Of a stretch of DNA of 64,000 bases, positions 1-8,435 are shown piece after piece. Under the pieces are notes generated by a model that was not told the origin of the DNA, did not search any database, and saw nothing but the letters and a program-made list of their open reading frames with translations. The stretch comes from Erythrobacter mangrovi (GTDB lineage Bacteria; Pseudomonadota; Alphaproteobacteria; Sphingomonadales; Sphingomonadaceae). The stretch covers positions 620,001-684,000 of the forward strand of contig NZ_CP053921.1 in assembly GCF_013260645.1 (NCBI RefSeq), read 5' to 3'. Both the position numbers and the translations under genes were made by a program. Position 1 is the stretch's first letter; the number at the start of each line of letters is the position of its first letter.

Positions 1-1
1 G

Positions 2-550
2 GCCAAGGCGATTCGCGAGACCGCACTTTTCTACGTCCGCCAGCGGACGCAGGACCTGCTCACGCAGATGGCAGTGAGCGTACAGGGCTATCTCGCGCTC
101 GACCTGGTCAAGAAGAACAACGTCGAACTGGTCAAGGGCGTCGACCGCGCCAGCACCACCACCGTCGGCGCGCTGCGCACGGCAGTGACCGTGGCCGAGG
201 CAATGACCAACCAGCGCCTGGTGCTGGGCCAGATCACCGCGCTCAACGAAACCACCGCAGGCATCATCGATTCCACCAGCACCATGCTGCGTGACCAGAC
301 CGGCAAGATCCACGAGCAGGCCGCAGCCAGCACCATCCCGCTGGAGACGCTGCAGCGTGCCTTCCAAAACATCTACGACACGATGGACGAAGTGGATGCG
401 TTCAAGCTGCGGGCGCTCGACAGCATGAAGCAGACCGTCACCCTGCTCTCCAGCGAGGTCGAGAAGTCGAAGGGCTACATCGCCCGCGCAGAAGGGCAGG
501 CGCAGGCCTCGAAGCAGATCAACGAGAGCGCCCTATTGACGGCCGAATGA
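2..550 (+). CDS. TelA-family toxic anion resistance protein (C-terminal fragment)
   Basis: The reading frame is open from the window edge, so the true start lies upstream; the visible part is 182 residues. It matches the C-terminal half of the TelA/KlaA tellurite and toxic-anion resistance family. It is mostly amphipathic helix, with the family-like stretch LVKKNNVELVKGVDRAS near visible residues 37-52 and TTTVGALRTA just after. TelA proteins are cytoplasmic and often paired with an XpaC-type gene, as here: the next gene starts one base after this stop. The biochemical role of TelA is not settled, and tellurite resistance in this organism is not shown by the sequence. Confidence 0.85.
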   Translation, partial: AKAIRETALFYVRQRTQDLLTQMAVSVQGYLALDLVKKNNVELVKGVDRASTTTVGALRTAVTVAEAMTNQRLVLGQITALNETTAGIIDSTSTMLRDQTGKIHEQAAASTIPLETLQRAFQNIYDTMDEVDAFKLRALDSMKQTVTLLSSEVEKSKGYIARAEGQAQASKQINESALLTAE

Positions 551-551
551 G

Positions 552-1310
552 ATGAGCGACCTGACCCGTGACAGCCAGCGCCTGATCGAGGAAGGCCGTC
601 GCCTGCGCGACGACAATCGCGCAGGTGGGCGCCACCGGCGTACACTTTCGATTGGCGAAGGGTCAGCCCGGGCGAAGCGCGATCACCTGAAGAAGAAGGT
701 CCGCAACGTCGCCATCGCATTGTTCGCGCTGTGGGTGGGCATGGGCGTGCTCGGCCTGATCATCAAGGGCCTGGGGTTCGTCGGGGTTATGGCGCTGGTG
801 CTTTCCAGCATCGTCGCCGTGGCGGTGCTGGGCAATTACCCCAAGCTCAAGACACCCAAGCTACCCGACATCAACAAGGGCAATGTCCAGCAGATGGTCA
901 GCCGCACGGAACTGTGGCTCGAGGCGCAGCGCCCCGCCCTGCCCGCGCCGGCGGTGACGCTGGTCGACCAGATCGGCGTCCAGCTCGACGGGCTCGGCTA
1001 CCAGCTCGACGGGCTCGACCAGGACCACCCCAAGGCGCGCGAAGTGCGCAGCCTGGTGGGCGAGCAGCTGCCGCAAATGGTCGAGAGCTATCGCAAGATC
1101 CCCGCCCAACTGCGGACGGAACGGCGCGCCGGATCGACCCCTGACGAGCAATTGACCGACAGCCTCGCGAAGATCAGCGGGGAGATCGATTCGATTACGC
1201 GCCAGCTTGCCGAAGGCTCGCTAGACGACCTCGCGATCAAGCACCGCTACCTCGACTACAAGTTCGGCGAAGGGGTGGAGACCAGCCCGCAACTGGAGCA
1301 CAAGAGCTGA
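552..1310 (+). CDS. XpaC-like membrane protein (5-bromo-4-chloroindolyl phosphate hydrolysis family)
   Basis: This 252-residue protein has a charged N-terminus, two hydrophobic segments at about residues 52-71 and 74-94, and a helical cytoplasmic domain of about 150 residues. That layout and the pairing with TelA fit the XpaC-like family. XpaC was named for an X-phosphate hydrolysis phenotype, and no catalytic motif for a phosphatase is visible, so the name should not be read as an enzyme activity. It follows telA by one base and overlaps the next start by one base (TGATG). The three genes therefore look like one transcript, possibly an envelope-stress unit. Confidence 0.75.
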   Translation: MSDLTRDSQRLIEEGRRLRDDNRAGGRHRRTLSIGEGSARAKRDHLKKKVRNVAIALFALWVGMGVLGLIIKGLGFVGVMALVLSSIVAVAVLGNYPKLKTPKLPDINKGNVQQMVSRTELWLEAQRPALPAPAVTLVDQIGVQLDGLGYQLDGLDQDHPKAREVRSLVGEQLPQMVESYRKIPAQLRTERRAGSTPDEQLTDSLAKISGEIDSITRQLAEGSLDDLAIKHRYLDYKFGEGVETSPQLEHKS

Positions 1311-1621
1311 TGCGCGTCCCGATCCGCCATGGTCTCGACAAGGCGGAAGTCCGCCGCCGACTGCATTCGCGCAGCCACGAAATCGCCAATTTCATTCCGG
1401 GTGGCGTGGCCGATGTCACGACGACCTGGCCCAATGAAGACGTCATGACGCTATCGGTCGGCGCGATGGGCCAGAAGATCGATGGACGCGTGCTGGTCGA
1501 GGAGGGTCAGGTGGTGTTCGAAGTCGACCTGCCACCAATGTTGTCCTTCGTCGAACCAATGATCTCCAAGGCGATCAAGAGCGAAGGCCAGAAGTTGCTG
1601 GCCGACCACAGCGACAGCTGA
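1310..1621 (+). CDS. polyhydroxyalkanoic acid system family protein (PHA_gran_rgn)
   Basis: This small protein of 103 residues begins MRVPIRHGLDKAEVRRRL. It resembles the PHA granule-region family, short soluble proteins of about 90-105 residues found near polyhydroxyalkanoate genes or alone. The middle reads as beta strands, with alternating residues around 40-75, and the C-terminus is helical. Its start overlaps the XpaC-like stop by one base, so it is probably translated by coupling. No PHA synthase or phasin gene is in the window, so a role in PHA granules is only a family-level suggestion. Confidence 0.7.
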   Translation: MRVPIRHGLDKAEVRRRLHSRSHEIANFIPGGVADVTTTWPNEDVMTLSVGAMGQKIDGRVLVEEGQVVFEVDLPPMLSFVEPMISKAIKSEGQKLLADHSDS

Positions 1622-1630
1622 TCCTGGTAC

Positions 1631-2350
1631 CTAGTTGAAGAAGCGCTGCTGGTAATAGAATGGCGCCGCGACCGGTTCGCCCGCGCGATTGGTCGCCGGG
1701 CGGAAACGCAAGCGCTCCATCACCAGCCGGCAGGTGGCCTGGTCGGTCTCGGGGAACGGGCTGGCGCGATAGATAGTGCAATTGGTTGCCCGTCCGTCCG
1801 GCTGGACGATGACCCGCACGATCACCGATGTCCCGATCCGCGCGTCGCGCCCGCCGGGAGGGATCGGGAAGTCGCGCGAGGAGTTGAGCGCACCCGAGAT
1901 GATCTCCGGCTTGGTCGCCGCGCCGCCGCCTCGACCACTACCTCCATCGCCGCTTCCGGTTCCAATGCCGCTGCCTGCAGCACCGGTTCCGGACCCAGCA
2001 TCGGTGGCTCCGGAATTTTCGGCCGGTCCAGTCGACGCGGCACGCGGCGCCGGCAGGTCCTCACGGACGCGTTGCTTGGGCGATGGTGCGGTAACAGGCT
2101 TGGCGACTGCTTCCTTCCCCGGGTCGCCTTGCGCGCCTTCGGGCTCGGCCGCCTCGGGTTCTTCGGGCGGCGCAGTCACGGTGACGGTAAACGCGGAGAC
2201 AACCGACCGTTCGATCTGCGCCATCGGTCCCGGCGCGAAGCTACGGACCAGGCCGTAGAAGATACCCAGATGGATCAGGATGATGAGCGCGATTACCCAT
2301 GGATTGGGTCGCTTCTTCAACGCTGCGTAGCGGGTAGCCTCTTCAACCAT
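1631..2350 (-). CDS. energy transducer TonB
   Basis: This 239-residue protein has TonB architecture. It has a short cytoplasmic N-terminus, one membrane anchor at about residues 19-37, a periplasmic Pro/Glu-rich then Gly/Ser-rich linker (about 60-160), and a C-terminal TonB domain (about 160-239). That domain carries the usual pattern VRVIVQPDGRATNCTI followed by an RLRFRPA-like strand. It would couple the proton motive force of ExbB/ExbD to outer-membrane receptors. It lies downstream of a TonB-dependent receptor on the same strand, separated by about 155 bases containing a GC-rich hairpin, so they may or may not share a transcript. No exbB/exbD is next to it. Confidence 0.9.
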   Translation of the reverse strand: MVEEATRYAALKKRPNPWVIALIILIHLGIFYGLVRSFAPGPMAQIERSVVSAFTVTVTAPPEEPEAAEPEGAQGDPGKEAVAKPVTAPSPKQRVREDLPAPRAASTGPAENSGATDAGSGTGAAGSGIGTGSGDGGSGRGGGAATKPEIISGALNSSRDFPIPPGGRDARIGTSVIVRVIVQPDGRATNCTIYRASPFPETDQATCRLVMERLRFRPATNRAGEPVAAPFYYQQRFFN

Positions 2351-2434
2351 TCGGTCTCAACGGTCCATCAGTCGATCGCGTTCCGGCATATCGCTTCGAT
2401 GCATAGCAGCGGAGCGGGGCTGCTGGTGCAGATA

Positions 2435-2462
2435 GGGCGGCCTCTCGTTAGAAAGGCCGCCC
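2435..2462 (-). terminator. GC-rich hairpin between the receptor and tonB
   Basis: A perfect 9-bp inverted repeat (GGGCGGCCT / AGGCCGCCC) encloses a 10-base loop, 44 bases beyond the receptor stop codon on the minus strand. The U-tract after the stem is poor (TATCT), so it may be a weak terminator or a processing and stability element that sets the receptor-to-tonB ratio. It is the only notable element in the 155-base gap. Confidence 0.5.
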
Positions 2463-2505
2463 CGACTGTTTCTGCCCGGGGTTGGCACCCCGTCCTGGCT
2501 ACGGT

Positions 2506-5106
2506 TTAGTAACCGAAGATCAGCGAAAGGCTGGCTGCGCGCGGCGCACCGATCTGGACAAACGGTGAGCTGGTGGAATTCAGGCTGCCGCCGAAACCAC
2601 CCACATGGAGTTCGTCAAACAGATTGGTGACATTGAGCTGCAGGGCAACGTCCTTGCCGAAGGGATTTTCAGCGAAGGTCCAACGCACATCGAGATCGAC
2701 CACCGTGTAGCCACCGACCTTTGCCGAGTAGAGGATGTTGTCCGGATCGGTAGGTGACGCATTCGCGCTATCGAAGAGCGGCCGGTTTTCGTCGTTGATC
2801 CAACGCGAGCCAGTATGCTTGACCTGCGCACCGAACTCGAACTCGCCAATGCGGGCCTGCGCACGAGCACCAATCGACCAGGTCGGAGCACCACTTTCTT
2901 CCTTTCCGGCAAGCGGAATAACGAATGTGCTGCCCACGTTGGCGGCGGTACAACCATAAATCTGGTTCTGAACTACGCCGCTGCGGATAGAGCAGGTGCC
3001 ACCAACCAGGTCGTTCTTGATTTCGGACTCAGTGATCGATCCAAAGACATACAGGACTACGTCTTGATTAGGACGCCATGAGACCGAGCCATCGACGCCG
3101 TATTTGTCGACCTTGCCGAGATTCCGGAACAGAACTGTATCCTGCTCTGGGTCGTAAGCAGTGGCCAAACGATTCTCATACATCGTGTAATAGCCAGCAA
3201 GCTGCGCCTGCAGGTTGCCAGATTGCCAACGCAGACCGAGGTCGAAGCTGTCCGTCGTCTCCGGGGCAGGCTGAACACCCTCGGTACCGGCCGGGAAGAA
3301 CAGCGAAGCATAGAGCGGATCGGTGCCAGGGACCGAAAGACCCTTCGCATAGTTCGCAAAGATCGATGCATCACCAAAGGCATAGGTCGCGCCCAGGTTC
3401 GGCAGCAGTTTGTCGTACTTATACGTGCGCGACTGCGGCAAGGCGTAGTTTGGATTTGCGGCTTCGTAGGCCGTGGTATCCTGGGATCCGAGACAATCGA
3501 TGAAGCCGCGACCCGCATCGGGCGTGGTCGTGAAGCAATTCTGGTTCAATTCACGCTTGAAGAAAGGTGCGCGCAGACCAAGGACAGTGGTCAGGTTGCC
3601 GAACTCACCGCGATACTCACCCGAGATCTGATTGAGAGTTGCATAGGACAGGCGATCACGCTTGTTGAGAACATCGCCATTCGACGTCAGCAACGGATCA
3701 TTGATCGGGAAGACATCAACTGGTTCGCCATTGGGCAGCAGGAACGTTGTCGATCCGGTTTGGCGGTGGCGTGCACGGTCCCAGGTATAGGCCAGGCGGA
3801 GGCGGTGCTCCGGGCTGATCTCATAGGCAAGCGACGCAATCACGCCAAAGCGATTGGTTTCGGTGTGGCTGGGGTCAATACCACCAACGCTGTCGAGCAG
3901 ATCGCCATCGCCGTTGAGGTCGCGGCCGAAGTAGTATCCACCCGAGATGAAGCCAGTGTAGTTGACACCGCCAACGTTGCGGAAGCCTTCGCGAAGATCT
4001 TCCGGACCGCCGCCATTCGCCTTCACATACTGGTAGCTTGGATCAACGGTGAGAACGAGCTGATCGGAAAGCGTGAAGCGCGACGCCCCGCGGATGTTTC
4101 CGGTATTCGAGGGGTTGTAGCGTCGATCGAACTCGGCGCCGCAGCCATTGCGATCCGAGTAGGTTTCAGCCGTTCCGTTCACGCCACCAGCGCCAAAGAT
4201 CGTGCCTGGCTCAAGCGTACAGGGATAGTTGATGTCGTAGAAGCGATCCGCCTTTGTGGTCGGAAAATTCGGCAGAGTGAACGAACCGAAGAAATTGTTG
4301 CGGTTCTCGTTGTAGTGACCGGCCACAGCGATGAAGTCGCCGTTGTCGCCGATGTCCTGCCAGATGCGGGCGTTGTACTGTTGCTTTTCTACTTCACCGT
4401 AGTTGTTGAACGGGTTGTTGTAGCGAGTGTAGCTGGCGGAGAAGAACGCCTTTGTGCCGAAGCCGGTAAAATCACCCGTATCGATCATTCCGAATCCACG
4501 CATATACAGGCGAGACCGGCCAGAATTGTCACCGCTAGGGAAAGTGTCGCCGACGGTGATCGTGCCGGTAATGGCGAACTCGTCGCTAGGCTCGCGAGTC
4601 CGGATATTGATCGTGCCACCCACAGCCGAGGCAGTCGGGCTATCGACATCGGTCACCCCGAGGTTGACGTTGACCTGCTCCAGCACTTCGGGATCGACCT
4701 GCTGGTTGGTGTAGAGGGCATAATTGCCCGAATCGTTGAGGGGCAAACCGTCCAAAGTCTGCGAAATACGATCGGCGCTGAAACCACGAATGGTGAAGCT
4801 GCCACCTGACGAACCCCAGGGGTCATTATTCTGGAAGCTTACGCCCGGAATGAGGTTCACGATTTCGTTCACAGTCTGGCCAGGGCGCTGTGCGCGAATG
4901 ATCTCTTCGGTCAGGACCTGCTTCGCTTTGGGAGTATCGGGAATTTCGACACCCCCTACACCAGCAACACGCGCGCCGCTGACGATGATGACGCTGCCTT
5001 CCTCGAAGTCGACCGAACCGGTCGATTGCGCTGCGGCGGGCGCTGCGATGAAGGTACTTGCGGTGATGCTGGCAGCCGACGCGGCCAGGAGATACTTGAA
5101 CTTCAT
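2506..5106 (-). CDS. TonB-dependent outer-membrane receptor
   Basis: This 866-residue receptor starts at the ATG giving MKFKYLLAAS, which has a GAGGGG ribosome site upstream. A signal peptide ends near AAPAAAQ (about residue 27). The plug domain follows, with the typical SFTIRGFSADRISQTLDG and a GGTINIRTREP strand near residues 160-170. A TonB box-like IIVSG lies close to the mature N-terminus. A long beta-barrel ends in an aromatic-rich strand (SLSLIFGY). The substrate cannot be read from sequence. The tonB gene downstream suggests a dedicated transducer, and no siderophore or sugar genes sit next to it. Confidence 0.93.
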   Translation of the reverse strand: MKFKYLLAASAASITASTFIAAPAAAQSTGSVDFEEGSVIIVSGARVAGVGGVEIPDTPKAKQVLTEEIIRAQRPGQTVNEIVNLIPGVSFQNNDPWGSSGGSFTIRGFSADRISQTLDGLPLNDSGNYALYTNQQVDPEVLEQVNVNLGVTDVDSPTASAVGGTINIRTREPSDEFAITGTITVGDTFPSGDNSGRSRLYMRGFGMIDTGDFTGFGTKAFFSASYTRYNNPFNNYGEVEKQQYNARIWQDIGDNGDFIAVAGHYNENRNNFFGSFTLPNFPTTKADRFYDINYPCTLEPGTIFGAGGVNGTAETYSDRNGCGAEFDRRYNPSNTGNIRGASRFTLSDQLVLTVDPSYQYVKANGGGPEDLREGFRNVGGVNYTGFISGGYYFGRDLNGDGDLLDSVGGIDPSHTETNRFGVIASLAYEISPEHRLRLAYTWDRARHRQTGSTTFLLPNGEPVDVFPINDPLLTSNGDVLNKRDRLSYATLNQISGEYRGEFGNLTTVLGLRAPFFKRELNQNCFTTTPDAGRGFIDCLGSQDTTAYEAANPNYALPQSRTYKYDKLLPNLGATYAFGDASIFANYAKGLSVPGTDPLYASLFFPAGTEGVQPAPETTDSFDLGLRWQSGNLQAQLAGYYTMYENRLATAYDPEQDTVLFRNLGKVDKYGVDGSVSWRPNQDVVLYVFGSITESEIKNDLVGGTCSIRSGVVQNQIYGCTAANVGSTFVIPLAGKEESGAPTWSIGARAQARIGEFEFGAQVKHTGSRWINDENRPLFDSANASPTDPDNILYSAKVGGYTVVDLDVRWTFAENPFGKDVALQLNVTNLFDELHVGGFGGSLNSTSSPFVQIGAPRAASLSLIFGY

Positions 5107-5290
5107 AGGTTGGAACCCCTCGTGTCCTTGCAAAGAGAGAAATGCGGGAAGTGGCGCCCGGTTATTTGATCTACATTGCGGCCAAGCTGTGATTTTGTGA
5201 CAGAGTCAAGACAACCGTGGCCGCCATGCGCCAATCGGGCATGCGGCACGAATTTATTTATTCTATCTTAATGACTTACTGGTGTTGCAT

Positions 5291-5309
5291 ATTTGCCGCG
5301 TCGGCAAAT
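5291..5309. repeat. 8-bp inverted repeat in an AT-rich intergenic region
   Basis: ATTTGCCG and CGGCAAAT are separated by three bases, in the most AT-rich patch of the window (about 5240-5340). The patch lies between the oxygenase stop and the receptor start, both on the minus strand. It could be an operator for the receptor promoter or a weak terminator of the oxygenase gene. There is no G/C-rich stem plus U-tract in the right orientation, and I see no convincing Fur-type box. Confidence 0.35.
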
Positions 5310-5356
5310 TTTCGCAAACATTGCGCTTTTACAACACTCAGAGCCCGCGCCCCTCT

Positions 5357-6298
5357 TCAGGCAAGATTAATCTCGCGCAGGCGCTGCAGCAGGAAATCAT
5401 GGCTCGAGATCGGAGCCGGATGATCCTCCGGATGCGTCGGGTCAATGCAGCCGGGTAGCGTCTCGATCACATAGTCGGGCCGGAAGTGCAGGAAGAAGGG
5501 CATCGAATAGCGCGCGCGATAGGCTGCTTCGCCACGCGGGTTCACGACGCGGTGCGTGGTCGAGCGCAGCTGGCCATTGGTCAGCCGGTCGAGCATGTCG
5601 CCGACGTTGATCACCAGCGCACCTTCGGGCACTTCCACAGCCTTCCATTCGCCCTGCTTCGTCAGCAGTTCGAGCCCGGCCTCTTCGGCGCCGAGCAGTA
5701 GCGTGATCGTGTTGATGTCCCCATGTGCCGCGGCCCGGATCGCACCTTCGGCTTCCGCGCCTTCGAGCGGCGGATAGCGCAGCAGGCGCATGACCGAGTT
5801 GCCGTCCTCAACGGTGGGCGCGAAGAAACAGCGATCGAGCCCCAGATGCAGCGCGATCCCTTCGAGGACGCGCCCACCAGCCGTTTCGAAGGCCGAGTAG
5901 AGCTCAGTGAAAGTATCGCGGAAGCCTTCGACCTCGCTCGGCCAGATATTGGCGGCCATGTATTCGGCGAGCGGGTGGCCTTCGGGCAGCTCGCGCCCGA
6001 CGTGCCAGAATTCCTTGAGGTCGTGGACCTTGGCATCCTTGGCCTTCTCGACCCCGAACGGCGTATAGCCGCGGGCACCGCCGCCACCCGGAATGTGATA
6101 GGCTCGCTTGGTCTCGTCGGGCAGTGCGAAGAATTCCTTCGACAGCGCTTCGGCGCGGTCGATCAGCTCCTGCGGGATGCCGTGGTCGCGGATGACAGCG
6201 AAGCCATATTCCTCGAAGCTGCGGCCCAGCTCGTCGGCGATGCTCTCAATTGGCTGTGCCAGCGACACAACCGCGATATCGGTGTTCGAATCGGTCAT
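5357..6298 (-). CDS. isopenicillin N synthase-family Fe(II)/2-oxoglutarate-type dioxygenase
   Basis: This 313-residue protein has both domains of the plant/fungal/bacterial IPNS-like family. The N-terminal DIOX_N part contains YGFAVIRDHGIP at about 31-42. The jelly-roll core carries the iron ligands His192, Asp194 (AAHGDINT) and His249 (STTHRVVNP). An RxS motif (Arg263, Ser265) fits binding of 2-oxoglutarate carboxylate. It is therefore expected to be an active non-heme iron oxygenase. Despite the family name, nothing nearby suggests beta-lactam synthesis. The start lies 13 bases after the nucleoside transporter stop, so the two genes probably form an operon, and a purine or nucleoside-related substrate is one possibility. 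Confidence 0.88.
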   Translation of the reverse strand: MTDSNTDIAVVSLAQPIESIADELGRSFEEYGFAVIRDHGIPQELIDRAEALSKEFFALPDETKRAYHIPGGGGARGYTPFGVEKAKDAKVHDLKEFWHVGRELPEGHPLAEYMAANIWPSEVEGFRDTFTELYSAFETAGGRVLEGIALHLGLDRCFFAPTVEDGNSVMRLLRYPPLEGAEAEGAIRAAAHGDINTITLLLGAEEAGLELLTKQGEWKAVEVPEGALVINVGDMLDRLTNGQLRSTTHRVVNPRGEAAYRARYSMPFFLHFRPDYVIETLPGCIDPTHPEDHPAPISSHDFLLQRLREINLA

Positions 6299-6311
6299 AA
6301 TGGGGCGGCCC

Positions 6312-7631
6312 TTAATACGGTAGGAAGAGTCCCGCCAGCGCCGCGCTCATCAGGTTGGCGAGGCTGCCGGCAGCGAGCGCCCTGATACCGAGCCGGGCGA
6401 TGACCGGTCTTTGATTTGGCGCAAGACCACCAGTGACCGCCATCTGGATGGCGATCGAGCTGAAATTGGCGAAGCCACAGAGAGCAAAGGTGATGATCGC
6501 GCGAGTGCGGTCGCTCAGCGAGCCGGGCTCCATCGCACCGAGATCGATGAAAGCGACGAATTCGTTGAGCACGATCTTGGTGCCGAACAGCCCGCCTGCC
6601 GTGCCGGCTTCGGCCCAGGGCACGCCCAGCAGGAACATGACGGGGGCGAAGACGAAACCCAGGAGCTTCTGGAACGAGAGATCGGGCATGCCAAGCCAGC
6701 CGCCGATGCCGCCGAGGATGCCGTTGGCGAGCGCGACCAGCGCGACAAAGGCAAGCACCATGGCGCCAACTGCGACCGCCAGCTTTACCCCGGTCTGCGC
6801 GCCCTGAGCCGCAGCCTCGATGATATTGGCGGGCTTGTGGCCCTCCTCGAAAGTCTCGGCGACTTCGACTTCATGTGGCTTGTCGCCTTCGGTGATCGCT
6901 GCCGGACCTTCGCCGCTAATGCGCGCCTGGGGCAATGCGATATCGCCCTCAACGTCCGCCAAAGGTTCGATGTCGTCGGGCATGATGATCTTGGCCATGA
7001 GGATACCGCCCGGTGCCGACATGAAGGCTGCGGCGAGCAGGAATGGCAAATACTCACTGCCGAGCAGGCCAGCATAGGCAGCGAGGATCGTCCCCGCGAC
7101 ACCGGCCATGCCGACACTCATCAGCGTGAACAGGCGCGATGGCTCGAGCGCCGCGAGATAGGGGCGTACGACCAGCGGGCTTTCCGACTGGCCGACGAAG
7201 ATATTGGCCGCCGCCCCGAGCGATTCGACCCGGCTGATGCCCGTGACGAAGCCGATAGCCCCGCCGACCCAGCGCACCACGCGTTGCATGATACCAAGGT
7301 GGTAGAGGATGGAGACCAGCGCGGCGAAGAAGATGATCACCGGCAGGGCGCCCAGCGCGAACGTGTTGGCCAGCGGATTGGTCTCGTTCGGACCGAACAG
7401 GAACTGGGTCCCCTGCCCGGCGTAGGACAGCAGCGCCGCGACACCATCGGCCATGCCCTGGATGACAGCGCGCCCGCCGCTGGTGCCGAGCACGAGGAAC
7501 GCCATGAAGGCTTGCAAGGCAAAGGCCGCGCCAACCACGCGCAGCTTGATCCGTCGCTTGCCTACCGACAGCACGAACGCGATGAGAAGGATCGCCAGTA
7601 TGCCGACGATATTGATCAGGATTGGCGGCAT
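6312..7631 (-). CDS. concentrative nucleoside transporter (NupC/CNT family)
   Basis: This 439-residue inner-membrane protein has the three CNT parts: an N-terminal Nucleos_tra2_N region, a gate domain, and a C-terminal domain with the hallmark CGFANFSSIAIQ near the end. GQSESPLVVRPYL in the first half is also typical of CNT proteins. These carriers import nucleosides with H+ or Na+. The ATG giving MPPILINIVG was chosen over an upstream TTG because it fits the usual N-terminus. A hydrophilic insert of about 50 residues (ADVEGDIALPQ to GHKPANI) lies between the gate and C-terminal domains. The gene lies upstream of the IPNS-like gene and divergent from the queuosine transporter. Confidence 0.9.
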   Translation of the reverse strand: MPPILINIVGILAILLIAFVLSVGKRRIKLRVVGAAFALQAFMAFLVLGTSGGRAVIQGMADGVAALLSYAGQGTQFLFGPNETNPLANTFALGALPVIIFFAALVSILYHLGIMQRVVRWVGGAIGFVTGISRVESLGAAANIFVGQSESPLVVRPYLAALEPSRLFTLMSVGMAGVAGTILAAYAGLLGSEYLPFLLAAAFMSAPGGILMAKIIMPDDIEPLADVEGDIALPQARISGEGPAAITEGDKPHEVEVAETFEEGHKPANIIEAAAQGAQTGVKLAVAVGAMVLAFVALVALANGILGGIGGWLGMPDLSFQKLLGFVFAPVMFLLGVPWAEAGTAGGLFGTKIVLNEFVAFIDLGAMEPGSLSDRTRAIITFALCGFANFSSIAIQMAVTGGLAPNQRPVIARLGIRALAAGSLANLMSAALAGLFLPY

Positions 7632-7757
7632 GCAGGACCCTTTGTGGAGCGGCAAGTTGCGGATGAAATCAAACGCTGTCTTGCGCGTGGCGGGGCGTTA
7701 GTCAATTTTCACCCCCAAGGGCAGTCCTGCCTTGTAAACAGCTACCGAGGATAGTTC

Positions 7758-8435
7758 ATGCCCAGCGACACGCCGACCGCGACACACGCGCACACCAACG
7801 GCATCCCCCGCGCGATGTTTGTCTACACGCTGCTCTATGGCGGTATGACCGTGCTGGCCGGCGTGCTGGCTTATAAGCAGGTCCAGTTGTGGCCGAGCGA
7901 CCTGGCGGTCGAAGCGGGGATCTTTCCCTATCTCCTGCTGGTGGTCATTTCGAGCACGCTCGCGCAGCTTTACGGCCAGGCACGGGCCAATCTGCTGGTG
8001 ATCTGGGGCTTCGTTCCCCTGGCGATCTCTGCAGCACTGATCCTGCTCGTGCTGGGTCTGCCCGCTTCGCCAGACATGGGTGCGGATCGCCTGGGCGCAT
8101 TCGAGACGGTGCTGTCCTCCACCCCGCGCATCATGGCCGCCGGCCCTGCCGCCTACGGCGTATCGTTGCTGCTCAACGTGTGGATCTTCTCGAAGTTGCG
8201 CGGGACCGGCGAAGGCAGCAGTACTGCGTCGCTAATGGCCCGCGGGGCAATCGCCAGCGCGCTCAGCCAGGCAATCGATTCGGTGATCTTCATCACCCTG
8301 GCCTTCTATGGCGAGTTCCCGATCGCCAACCTGCTGGTCGGCCAGGTCATCGCAAAGGTCGTGCTGAGCCTGCTGCTGGTGCCGTTTCTGATCACCGGCG
8401 GGGTTGCTTTCGCCCGCTGGCTCGACGCCCGCTGA
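7758..8435 (+). CDS. queuosine precursor transporter (VUT/YhhQ family)
   Basis: This 225-residue protein has six or so hydrophobic segments and resembles the COG1738/YhhQ family. Matching features are the LYGGMTVLAGVLAYKQV first helix, the QAIDSVIFITLAFYGEFP stretch and the QVIAKVVLSLLLVPF last helix. The family imports preQ0/preQ1 for tRNA queuosine modification. A GAGGA ribosome site precedes the ATG. I looked for a preQ1 riboswitch in the 126-base divergent gap to the nucleoside transporter and found none. Its stop codon abuts the stop of the convergent radical SAM gene (TGATCA). Confidence 0.85.
   Translation: MPSDTPTATHAHTNGIPRAMFVYTLLYGGMTVLAGVLAYKQVQLWPSDLAVEAGIFPYLLLVVISSTLAQLYGQARANLLVIWGFVPLAISAALILLVLGLPASPDMGADRLGAFETVLSSTPRIMAAGPAAYGVSLLLNVWIFSKLRGTGEGSSTASLMARGAIASALSQAIDSVIFITLAFYGEFPIANLLVGQVIAKVVLSLLLVPFLITGGVAFARWLDAR

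Noticed and set aside
3223..4809. 528-codon open frame antisense to the TonB-dependent receptor
   Set aside because: It is the high-GC shadow of a receptor with clear plug and barrel motifs; it has no domain pattern or ribosome site.
5134..5356. Fur-binding site before the TonB-dependent receptor
   Set aside because: No stretch resembles the Fur consensus well enough; a siderophore role is therefore not claimed.
5357..6298. A beta-lactam biosynthesis function for the isopenicillin N synthase-like gene
   Set aside because: The RxS motif and context fit the broad 2-oxoglutarate dioxygenase family; no ACV synthetase or related genes are near.
7632..7757. preQ1 riboswitch upstream of the queuosine transporter
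   Set aside because: No C-rich pseudoknot and A-rich tail of preQ1-I or larger preQ1-II folds could be found.
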